NCBI GenBank assembly: GCA_910585765.1
Contig: CAJUES010000096.1
Location: 1-5,138, forward strand
Source of the DNA: an uncultured Lachnospiraceae bacterium
GTDB lineage: Bacteria; Bacillota; Clostridia; Lachnospirales; Lachnospiraceae
Direction of reading: 5' to 3'
DNA: 5,138 bases
The translations under genes and the position numbers were made by a program. The first letter of the stretch is position 1, and every line of letters starts with the position of its first letter. Below are positions 1-5,138 of the stretch, piece after piece. The notes below the pieces were generated by a model. The model was not told the DNA's origin, did not search any database, and worked only from the letters and a program-made list of their open reading frames with translations.

Positions 1-221
1 AATATTCGCATGCGGCATATCCTGATCCCCTCGCACTCCTCCGATGCCGCTTCCGCGTATGATATATATTCCCGGACACACTTTACCGAGTATGTGTCAC
101 TGTATAAAATGGTCACATTGTGACCTGCACGCTTCAGCGCCCGCGCCTGATCCCAGAAGAAACTGCCGATCGTCGGTCTGTCCTTCGTCCTGAAAAAGCC
201 AGGTATTATCAATATATTCAT
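1..221 (-). CDS. Glycosyltransferase family 4 (GT-B), N-terminal part only
   Basis: Only the first 73 codons lie in the window; the gene runs off the left edge. The protein opens with a hydrophobic strand (MNILIIPGFF), followed by residues 11-20 (RTKDRPTIGS), FFWDQARALKRAGHNVTILY (21-40) and a second strand. This layout of strand, small/Pro-rich loop, 'G-x-F-x-x-x-Q-A-x-A-L-x-x-A-G-H-x-V-T-x-L' helix and strand is the usual start of GT-B glycosyltransferases of the GT4 type, such as teichuronic acid TuaC-like enzymes. Such enzymes transfer a sugar from a nucleotide donor in the cytoplasm. The donor-binding C-terminal domain (E-x7-E motif) is outside the window, so sugar specificity cannot be guessed. 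The ATG at 219-221 is chosen because AAAGAGGG sits 9 nt upstream. The gene follows the GT2 gene after 50 bp and probably shares its transcript. Confidence 0.82.
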   Translation of the reverse strand, partial: MNILIIPGFFRTKDRPTIGSFFWDQARALKRAGHNVTILYSDTYSVKCVREYISYAEAASEECEGIRICRMRI

Positions 222-230
222 TTTTGCATA

Positions 231-238
231 CCCTCTTT
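231..238 (-). promoter_or_regulatory. Ribosome binding site of the GT4 gene
   Basis: On the minus strand the sequence reads AAAGAGGG, 9 nt before the ATG at 219-221. It decides the start of the partial GT4 gene. Another ATG at 227-229 lies within the spacer but opens only a two-codon frame followed by TGA, so it is not used as a gene start here. Confidence 0.7.
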
Positions 239-253
239 ATACACCGTAGTCAT

Positions 254-259
254 ATTATA
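254..259 (-). promoter_or_regulatory. Possible -10 box ahead of the GT4 gene
   Basis: The minus strand of the 50-bp gap carries a perfect TATAAT, 32 nt before the GT4 start codon, a sensible distance for a promoter with a short leader. About 17 nt further upstream, inside the end of the GT2 gene, I see no recognisable TTGACA-like -35 box, and there is no extended -10 TGn. It may be an internal promoter, or just AT-rich gap sequence; I consider the latter slightly more likely. Confidence 0.25.
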
Positions 260-271
260 CTTTTTCCGCGA

Positions 272-1096
272 TCACACCGGTCTGCTCAGCGCCACCTTCG
301 CCCAGCTTTTGCACTGCCTGACAGCCTCCCACCCCATCCCGTTCTGGAACATGTACCAGAATTTTTTTCTGAAAAAGAGCTTCATCTCCGTCTTTTTTAG
401 TTTCGAGAGGCTTGACGCCGTCACCGAGCTGTCGGACATGCGATACCAGACAAGCTGCCTGTCCAGCAGTCCAAACCGGTAGCCCGCGTGCATCGCTTTC
501 AGATTCATCGGATAATCCTCAAACCACCTGTAGCACTCGTCGTAACCGCCCACCTTCCTGACAAACGCCATCGGATAAAAGGTCGCGGACGGCGCAACGA
601 TCCTGTTCTGGATCAATAACAGCCTATATTGTTCCTTGTAATCCTTCTGCGCAAATTCATAACACCTGTCACAGTACGCCTGCACATCGCTGTACACTGC
701 GTTGGGATTCCTGTCATTGAACAGCCGCACCTTCGCGATCGGAAACACGCCCGGATGCGCCTCGCAAAACCGCACATAGTGCTCAATGGCATCCTCCGTC
801 ATGCGGTCATCGCCGGCGATCCCTTTGTAGTACGCACCCCCCGCCGCCTGCAGCCCCCTGTTGATATTCGCGGGGAGTCCCGTATTTTTGTCTGAGGTGA
901 CAAGCTTTATGGCAGTCAGCGCACCCTGGTTTTTTGCGATCCAGTCTCGGACCACCGGCACCGTATCGTCGGGGGAGCCGTCGTCCGTGATGATCAGCTC
1001 GATGTTTGGATATGTTTGTCTTTTTATGCTCTCAAGCGTCTCGACGATCGTCTCCGCCGAGCGGTACGCGAACACAACTACACTCACCAGTTTCAT
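272..1096 (-). CDS. Glycosyltransferase family 2 (GT-A fold)
   Basis: A 274-residue cytoplasmic GT2 enzyme that would add one sugar from a nucleotide donor to the growing lipid-linked oligosaccharide. It starts MKLVSVVVFAYRSAETI, then has the nucleotide-binding TDDGSPDDT (37-45), the KNTGLPANINRGLQAAGG segment (70-87), the metal-binding DxD equivalent AGDD (94-97), and the late acidic pair FEDYP (192-196) preceding a basic C-terminal tail. These are the canonical GT2 landmarks in order, and the length is usual. The frame is open back to a TTG at 1132, but the ATG at 1094-1096 is preferred: the family's first strand begins right there, AAAGG lies 7 nt upstream, and the polymerase gene stops only 2 nt before it, suggesting translational coupling. 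Donor and acceptor sugar cannot be told from the sequence. Confidence 0.9.
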   Translation of the reverse strand: MKLVSVVVFAYRSAETIVETLESIKRQTYPNIELIITDDGSPDDTVPVVRDWIAKNQGALTAIKLVTSDKNTGLPANINRGLQAAGGAYYKGIAGDDRMTEDAIEHYVRFCEAHPGVFPIAKVRLFNDRNPNAVYSDVQAYCDRCYEFAQKDYKEQYRLLLIQNRIVAPSATFYPMAFVRKVGGYDECYRWFEDYPMNLKAMHAGYRFGLLDRQLVWYRMSDSSVTASSLSKLKKTEMKLFFRKKFWYMFQNGMGWEAVRQCKSWAKVALSRPV

Positions 1097-1098
1097 TT

Positions 1099-2283
1099 TT
1101 ATGCCTTTCCCGGCAGATCCCTGACCTGCCAAAAATATATCTCGCGCGGATGCCTGCGCGCAAACGGCTGGTACCAGTAATACCCCATCAGCACCAGGAG
1201 ATAATTCCTCAGGATATACACCGATATGAAGTGCGCCTCCATCAGATTGAATACCGCAAACGTCACAAGCATCGTGAAGAGAACGTGATCCTTTTCTTTA
1301 TAACTTTGATATAACAGATAAAAATTCATGCCGACGTAGATCAGCCCGGGAATGATCCCGTACCAGTAAAACAGCCGCACAAATCCCGCATCAAAGTACG
1401 CGATATTCTCCGGGGCTGCAAACAGCTTCCAGTTCTCAAGCCTTGCCGCCTCGACCGCATAGCAGCTCTGGTATCTGCCGTTGAGCATGCTGTCCAGCTT
1501 GTGCACCAGGGTGTCCACGGTGTCGTAGGTGTTCTCCAGATGCGAGAAGACCGCCGCGAACGCGACACAGCCCAGCACCGCCACGGCTCCCAGGATGTAG
1601 ATGCCCCTGCACTCCCTGCATCTTCTGCAGTATCGCATCACGAACGATGACGCGAGGAACAGAAAGCATACAATAACACCTGTTTTCGAACCTGTCAGGC
1701 TATACAGGGCGAAGTTCAGCGCCATGAACAGCGCATAGTGATACCATCTCAGCACATCGGCATAGCTGTAGACTGCCAGGACGACGACCATCCAGAACAT
1801 GCAGTGCAGGGCGTTGGGGTGTCCCATGCCCAGCACGTAGCGCGTCTCCTCAAACTGTCCCGGCTGCACTTCCCTGCCAAAGTTGGCAGTGACCGCGACC
1901 TTCCCGTAGATCCCTGTCACCGACAGGAGCACCAGCGCAGCGCAGCCCGCGAATGTCACCCAGCATACCACCCGCATCACCTTCTTGATATCCATCCCTT
2001 TGCACGCCGCGATGAAAGCGATGATCCGCACCGCCTCATCCCGCTCATTGATCCTGTACGACACGAACATGACAGCGCCGAACAGCAGCATGCACAGCCA
2101 TTCTCCCGCCGAGTACTTCGTCAGTGCGATCTTGATGCAAAACAACAGAAACGTCAGGCGGAAGAGCTGGCTTTCCAGCGGATTGGTGTAGGCGCTCTTG
2201 TCGACGATCACGATCAGGATCTCGATCACCAGACCGAGCCAGAAGCATGCCTCGCCGATCGTCTTGGTTCGAATATGGCTCAT
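1099..2283 (-). CDS. Wzy-like polysaccharide polymerase / O-antigen ligase-type membrane protein
   Basis: A 394-residue integral membrane protein with about 11-12 hydrophobic segments by eye (roughly 13-28, 40-55, 62-76, 84-95, 103-122, 158-175, 180-197, 202-217, 228-247, 303-325, 333-350, 352-371). Family hallmarks are present: a loop ending in GMGHPNALH (152-160), LTGSKTG (196-202, a variant of the common S-R/K-x-G motif), LNGRYQ (267-272) in a long loop between hydrophobic segments, and DAGFVRLFYWYGIIPG (298-313) opening the next membrane helix. Wzy-type proteins polymerise lipid-linked repeat units on the outer face of the membrane. The overall pattern fits exopolysaccharide polymerases of Gram-positive bacteria, which share little sequence, so a ligase role is not excluded. 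The ATG is supported by AAAGGAG at 2292-2298. It sits between two GT2 genes, as expected for a polymerase in such a cluster. An Arg/Cys-rich short loop (216-227) is unusual. Confidence 0.8.
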   Translation of the reverse strand: MSHIRTKTIGEACFWLGLVIEILIVIVDKSAYTNPLESQLFRLTFLLFCIKIALTKYSAGEWLCMLLFGAVMFVSYRINERDEAVRIIAFIAACKGMDIKKVMRVVCWVTFAGCAALVLLSVTGIYGKVAVTANFGREVQPGQFEETRYVLGMGHPNALHCMFWMVVVLAVYSYADVLRWYHYALFMALNFALYSLTGSKTGVIVCFLFLASSFVMRYCRRCRECRGIYILGAVAVLGCVAFAAVFSHLENTYDTVDTLVHKLDSMLNGRYQSCYAVEAARLENWKLFAAPENIAYFDAGFVRLFYWYGIIPGLIYVGMNFYLLYQSYKEKDHVLFTMLVTFAVFNLMEAHFISVYILRNYLLVLMGYYWYQPFARRHPREIYFWQVRDLPGKA

Positions 2284-2291
2284 TTTTCCAT

Positions 2292-2298
2292 CTCCTTT
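2292..2298 (-). promoter_or_regulatory. Strong ribosome binding site of the polymerase gene
   Basis: AAAGGAG on the minus strand, 8 nt before the ATG at 2281-2283. It is among the best Shine-Dalgarno matches in the window and stands in a 72-bp gap, so the polymerase is translated independently of the GT2 gene upstream. The rest of the gap (2299-2355) holds no clear promoter or terminator. Confidence 0.75.
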
Positions 2299-2355
2299 TA
2301 TATCAAACAGGCTCCCGAGATCCTTCGCGCCGCGAGAGGCCCTGATCCGGGTAGA

Positions 2356-3297
2356 CTATCGACCGTTGTGTTCTGCATGTTTTAGGCGGCTCAGACGGCT
2401 TTTGACAAAGCACTGTACCGTCGCCCTGCGCTCCGCGATCCACTTGCGCATCCACAGATCCCTGCCGATGCCGAGCGCCCGCGCCTCCCCGTACCCCATA
2501 TGGTATTTCATGAGGAACCGCTCCGTGAAGTACTCCCTGCACGCCTGGCTCTCCCGCAGCCGGTACTTTGTATACATGTATCTGTAATCATTGTAAATAC
2601 GCATGTCCTTCTCTGTAAAGCTCTCCGTGTACTGTTTTTCGTGGACACCGATCGAGACCAGCGGCTTACGCGTGTACGCGAAGGCAGGGCACTTCTCAAA
2701 CAGGTCAAAATACAAAAACATGTCGGACGCCCAGTTGCTCTGCTCGTCAAAGAGCGTCAGCTTGCTGCCCCTGCGGTAGATCACGGCACTCGGCGCGCCG
2801 ATCTGGTTGCCGAGAAAGAGATTTCTGTAGTCGCTGCCCAGACGCTCGATAAACCCCTCCTCCGCGGCACGGTCATAAAAATTTTTCTGATGTGCCGCCG
2901 TCACATGGTGCATGGCGCTGATATCCTGCCCGTCCAGCATCACCTGTCTGCTGCCCGAGAACGCAAGCAGGACATCCGGATTCTCGTCGAGGAGCGCCAC
3001 ATACGCCCCGAGACTTGTGCTGTCCGTGAACCAGTCGTCGCTGAACATGACCTTGATGTACTCGCCCTTTGCCATCCGGATCGCCACATTCCAGTTGAAG
3101 ATATGTCCATACGGCTTTTTGTTGTGTCTGTAGTTGACTTTCGGATAACACGTCTCCACCAGCCTGGCAGTCTCATCGTCCGTCGAGTCATCCGACAGGT
3201 TGACCTCGAAATCCGTGTAATCCTGGCTGTATATGGATTTTAGGAGACGCTCCACCTCATCTCTGTTATTGTAACAGGGAACACATATAGAAACCAT
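2356..3297 (-). CDS. Glycosyltransferase family 2 (GT-A fold)
   Basis: A 313-residue GT2 enzyme. The first strand MVSICVPCYNN (1-11) is followed by the helix of residues 13-26, the nucleotide-binding LSDDSTDDET (34-43), FNWNVAIRMAKGEYIKVM (67-84) and the DxD-equivalent SDDWF (86-90). A middle section with GNQIGAPSAVIYRR (163-176) and WASDMFLYFDL (189-199) supplies the likely catalytic/acceptor-side acidic residue, Asp192. The C-terminal third is basic and rich in Arg and Tyr. It belongs to the group of GT2 proteins with a 'DDWF' metal site that is common in capsule and exopolysaccharide clusters; the sugar transferred is unknown. The ATG at 3295-3297 has GGGAG 10 nt upstream, overlapping the last codons of the GT17-type gene, which ends 6 bp earlier, so the two are probably translationally coupled. 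It is clearly different in sequence from the other GT2 in the window, so it is not a recent duplicate. Confidence 0.9.
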   Translation of the reverse strand: MVSICVPCYNNRDEVERLLKSIYSQDYTDFEVNLSDDSTDDETARLVETCYPKVNYRHNKKPYGHIFNWNVAIRMAKGEYIKVMFSDDWFTDSTSLGAYVALLDENPDVLLAFSGSRQVMLDGQDISAMHHVTAAHQKNFYDRAAEEGFIERLGSDYRNLFLGNQIGAPSAVIYRRGSKLTLFDEQSNWASDMFLYFDLFEKCPAFAYTRKPLVSIGVHEKQYTESFTEKDMRIYNDYRYMYTKYRLRESQACREYFTERFLMKYHMGYGEARALGIGRDLWMRKWIAERRATVQCFVKSRLSRLKHAEHNGR

Positions 3298-3303
3298 CGT
3301 TAT

Positions 3304-4254
3304 TTATCTCCCGATAACCTTTCTTCCCGCCCGCTTTATCGCCACAAAAACTTGATAGCAGGTGTTTTTCATGATCACCTTCGCTCTGCGGAATGCCTTT
3401 CTGGCACCCTTTTCCTCGCGCATGATGAGAAAGCCGAGCTCGTCCTGGTGCTCCCTGATATACTGTGGAAAACTCCCGTCGATCTCACACCGGACAAACT
3501 GTGCACGCCTTCCGAAGATGTCCTTGCCGTCCTTGATCTGGTCTGTCACATTCGATAACACATGCCTTGAATTGTACTCCTGGTGCGCTGCCGATATGAC
3601 TTTTTCCTGCACGCGCTTCCGGATGTCCTTCTCGCCGTGACCGCCCATATAGCCGAAATGCCAGCCGCCGTCGTCGACGCGGATCCCGATCTCCTTGCGC
3701 TCCGGAAACCGCAGCTCCCCGAGCAGCAGGTTCTGTTCCCGCAGGAGCCTGTAGCTGAGCATCTTCGTCCCGATCCACTTCTTCTGCGCCACGCCCTCAA
3801 ACTCCCCTGCATAGGACAGCAGGCTGCCCGAGACCTCCTCCATGTTGAGATAGCAGTAAAACAGCCGCTGCGCAAAGTGGTAGATCCTGTCCGCCTGAAA
3901 ATCCTGCAGGATCTCCCGGATCTTGTCGGGATTCGGTATCTCATCCAGGTCGCTGAATATCACAATGTCGTCGTCGGTACAGTCCTTCAAGCCCCTTGTC
4001 ACGGCATTTTTCTGAAAAGTGTCCCTGTAGTGCGTATCCCCCTGCGGTGTGTCGTCCACCACCACATGGATGATCCTGTCCTGAAACGCGGCAAACAGCT
4101 CCTTGTTCTCCTCATAGTACAGCGGTTTCTTTATCCCCGAAAAAGTCTCCGTCGCCTCGCTGATCACAAACCTGTCCACCACAGGGGCAAGTACGTTCAG
4201 CCGTATTTTCAGAATATCCAGCTCGTTAAAAAACTGAAAACAATCGTAAACCAT
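3304..4254 (-). CDS. GT17-type glycosyltransferase (beta-1,4-mannosyl-glycoprotein GlcNAc-transferase family)
   Basis: A 316-residue protein matching the Glyco_transf_17 pattern: MVYDCFQFFNELDILKIRLN (1-20), VDRFVISEATETFSG (26-40), KKPLYYEEN (42-50), DRIIHVVVDD (59-68), the RD pair at 77-78, then DDIVIFSDLDEIPNP (95-109), whose DLD (102-104) is the expected metal/nucleotide-sugar DxD, and DDGGWHFGYMGG (194-205). The founding member of the family, eukaryotic MGAT3, adds bisecting GlcNAc to N-glycans; bacterial relatives are mostly uncharacterised, so GlcNAc as donor is only a guess. No membrane segment is visible, so it probably acts in the cytoplasm on the lipid-linked oligosaccharide. The frame extends to a TTG at 4261-4263, but GGGGAGGG directly abuts that TTG (zero spacing) and is 9 nt from the ATG at 4252-4254, where the family's conserved start begins; the ATG is therefore chosen. 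The C-terminal 50 residues are strongly basic. Confidence 0.88.
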   Translation of the reverse strand: MVYDCFQFFNELDILKIRLNVLAPVVDRFVISEATETFSGIKKPLYYEENKELFAAFQDRIIHVVVDDTPQGDTHYRDTFQKNAVTRGLKDCTDDDIVIFSDLDEIPNPDKIREILQDFQADRIYHFAQRLFYCYLNMEEVSGSLLSYAGEFEGVAQKKWIGTKMLSYRLLREQNLLLGELRFPERKEIGIRVDDGGWHFGYMGGHGEKDIRKRVQEKVISAAHQEYNSRHVLSNVTDQIKDGKDIFGRRAQFVRCEIDGSFPQYIREHQDELGFLIMREEKGARKAFRRAKVIMKNTCYQVFVAIKRAGRKVIGR

Positions 4255-4263
4255 CTGTGTCAA

Positions 4264-4271
4264 CCCTCCCC
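4264..4271 (-). promoter_or_regulatory. Ribosome binding site that fixes the GT17 start
   Basis: GGGGAGGG on the minus strand. It is immediately adjacent to an in-frame TTG (4261-4263), which is too close for use, and 9 nt from the ATG at 4252-4254, which is good spacing. It thus shortens the GT17-type protein by three residues relative to the longest frame. Confidence 0.75.
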
Positions 4272-4302
4272 GTCTTCTGCTGCCGCACCTCTATCAAATA
4301 TA

Positions 4303-4327
4303 AATGCCGCTTCATGAATGCCGCTTC
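4303..4327. repeat. 11-bp tandem direct repeat across a stop codon
   Basis: AATGCCGCTTC occurs at 4303-4313 and again at 4317-4327, separated by 3 bp (a 14-bp period). On the coding strand it reads GAAGCGGCATT twice, with the TGA stop of the DUF5672 gene (4312-4314) at the junction. A 14-bp unit is not a multiple of three, so gain or loss of one unit changes the reading frame at the end of the gene. It may be a slippage duplication; chance is possible but unlikely for 11 identical bases in direct tandem. Confidence 0.75.
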
Positions 4328-5076
4328 CCCATCGCTTTTTTGACGAACCGCTTCGCGCGCCTGACGACAGGCTCCCTGATAAAGTTCGGGTACTGCGCGT
4401 TGGTCCCCTCCCACTTGTGGAAGGCAAACGGCGTGATCCCCTGCACCTCCGGTATCATCTTCTCGTGGCTGTAATACTTTGCCACCTCGAGCGGGGCGAT
4501 CCGCATACCTTCCGCCTCGAGCAGATGGCGGATCTTGCAGCAGATGAAACCGTCCTCATAGTACCACATCCTGCCGTACGCGTACTCGCCCTCCCAGGGA
4601 ACGCCCGCTTTCTTTGGAAACTCCATCAGGCGCTTGCTGCGGATACCGGCACTGTTCCCCACGCGGCAGATGTTCCCATCCCGGTCGCGGTACGTGGTCG
4701 TATCGCCCTCCGGCGGAAGCGGCCACGGCGCACCGATGTAGTCGTAATCGAGAAATTCATCCCGCCACATCTCAGGGTGCACGACAAAGCCGTCCGCGTG
4801 GACGATCAGCGCAAAGTCCGTACGGATGTGATCCCCCAGCTCGTAGACCATCTTGTAGTTAAAGGCATCGATATCAGACAGCCTGTCCGTGTGGCTGTAC
4901 CGGATCCCGCCCGGCAGTCCGAGCGGCCTCCTGTGTGTGATCAGCACCGCATCGCCGAACTCAATGCCGCGCATGCTGTACTGCATCGCCCGGATGGTTG
5001 CCCTGATATTGACGCTCGTCATCGCCGCCAGCGTCACGTTGGGGAGCCTGCGCTTCCCCGTTCCCGTATCTCCCAT
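4312..5076 (-). CDS. DUF5672 family protein, putative glycosyltransferase
   Basis: A 254-residue protein that I recognise as DUF5672-like, a family often found in polysaccharide clusters and thought to be GT-A-like transferases without a settled activity. Supporting landmarks in order: LPNVTLAAMTSVN (11-23), a first strand and loop; FGDAVLITH (40-48); FALIVHADGFVVHPEMW (88-104), where HADG is a plausible DxD-like metal site; FLDYDYIGAPWP (108-119), the most typical family signature; VGNSAGIRSKRL (139-150), a variant of the usual G-N-G-G-F-S/L-R-S; YEDGFIC (173-179), a likely catalytic acidic site; and PFAFHKW (216-222) near the end. There is no signal peptide or membrane segment; the C-terminal 20 residues are basic. 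The ATG at 5074-5076 has GGAGG only 4 nt upstream, shorter than normal, but no later start would keep the first strand. It is the first complete gene of the visible operon and ends 57 bp before GT17. Confidence 0.85.
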   Translation of the reverse strand: MGDTGTGKRRLPNVTLAAMTSVNIRATIRAMQYSMRGIEFGDAVLITHRRPLGLPGGIRYSHTDRLSDIDAFNYKMVYELGDHIRTDFALIVHADGFVVHPEMWRDEFLDYDYIGAPWPLPPEGDTTTYRDRDGNICRVGNSAGIRSKRLMEFPKKAGVPWEGEYAYGRMWYYEDGFICCKIRHLLEAEGMRIAPLEVAKYYSHEKMIPEVQGITPFAFHKWEGTNAQYPNFIREPVVRRAKRFVKKAMGKRHS

Positions 5077-5138
5077 GAAACCTCCATAAAAAAATGCGGA
5101 AAAATCCTGTAAAACAAGACTTTTTATTAAATAACACC
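5077..5138. other. AT-rich upstream edge, no gene identified
   Basis: The 62 bp upstream of the DUF5672 gene are much richer in A and T than the coding sequence and carry T-runs on the minus strand. In minus-strand reading, two TAA codons stand in tandem at 5127-5129 and 5124-5126, as if an upstream gene ended there, but too little sequence remains to support one. A TTGTTT at about 5112-5117 could be a -35 box, yet no good -10 follows at 16-18 nt. I see no intrinsic terminator hairpin. Confidence 0.4.
5081..5085 (-). promoter_or_regulatory. Ribosome binding site of the DUF5672 gene, unusually close
   Basis: GGAGG on the minus strand, with only TTTC (4 nt) before the ATG at 5074-5076. The match is perfect but the spacing is short, which may lower translation. 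Upstream the strand is A/T-rich (runs of T at 5088-5094 and 5099-5103). Confidence 0.6.

Noticed and set aside
120..482. A 120-codon plus-strand frame over the end of GT2 and the start of GT4
   Set aside because: It covers the gap and parts of two well-supported minus-strand genes, begins at a non-ATG codon, and shows no recognisable domain.
1097..1132. N-terminal extension of the second GT2 to a TTG at 1130-1132
   Set aside because: The extra 12 residues (MAGQGSAGKGIK) overlap the polymerase end and precede the conserved first strand; the ATG at 1094-1096 has its own AAAGG site.
2310..2341. Imperfect hairpin in the gap before the polymerase gene (arms 2334-2341 and 2310-2316), as a terminator or attenuator
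   Set aside because: The stem is about seven pairs with a bulge and a G-U pair, the loop is 17 nt, and there is no T-run after it.
272..3297. The two GT2 genes as a recent duplication flanking the polymerase
   Set aside because: They share only the general GT2 landmarks; the residues around these and the C-terminal halves differ throughout.
5037..5087. A 17-codon frame starting at the ATG at 5085-5087, overlapping the DUF5672 start
   Set aside because: It has no ribosome binding site, ends after 17 codons in another frame, and its ATG overlaps the Shine-Dalgarno region of the real gene.
4318..5112. A 264-codon open frame on the plus strand, longer than the DUF5672 gene it faces
   Set aside because: It is a mirror frame of a G+C-rich gene: rich in Arg, Pro, His and Val, with no domain, and the opposite strand carries clear family motifs. 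The same applies to the plus-strand frames at 2500-3243, 3583-4317 and 1738-2385.

Overview
The window is a slice of a surface- or secreted-polysaccharide biosynthesis cluster, read entirely from the minus strand (right to left). Ribosome binding sites of the GGAGG/AAAGGAG type precede most starts, G+C is a little above half by eye, and the closest protein styles I recognise (a DUF5672 protein, a bacterial GT17-type enzyme, a TuaC-like GT4) are frequent in gut Clostridia. I therefore infer a Bacillota host, probably Lachnospiraceae; the strong Shine-Dalgarno sites argue against Bacteroidota. This is inference from style, not from a marker gene.

In transcription order: (1) a DUF5672 putative glycosyltransferase (5076-4312); (2) a GT17-type glycosyltransferase (4254-3304), whose start I move to an internal ATG; (3) a GT2 glycosyltransferase (3297-2356); (4) a multi-pass membrane protein that looks like a Wzy/O-antigen-ligase-type polymerase (2283-1099); (5) a second GT2 glycosyltransferase (1096-272); (6) the N-terminus of a GT4 (GT-B) glycosyltransferase (221 to the left edge). 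Gaps are 57, 6, 72, 2 and 50 bp, so the genes look like one operon. The shortest junctions are GT17/GT2 (6 bp) and polymerase/GT2 (2 bp), where the downstream Shine-Dalgarno sequence lies within or right at the end of the upstream gene.

The likely joint job is assembly of a lipid-linked oligosaccharide on the inner face of the membrane by several sugar transferases, followed by polymerisation outside by the Wzy-like protein. The initiating phosphoglycosyltransferase, the Wzx flippase and nucleotide-sugar genes are not in the window and would be expected to its left or right.

No tRNA, rRNA, CRISPR array, insertion sequence or phage gene is visible. There is no gene-free stretch over 100 bp. 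The most distinctive points are the bacterial GT17 homologue, the poorly characterised DUF5672 protein leading the visible set, and an 11-bp direct repeat that spans the DUF5672 stop codon and may have reshaped its C-terminus. I see no clear sign of a wholly new system.
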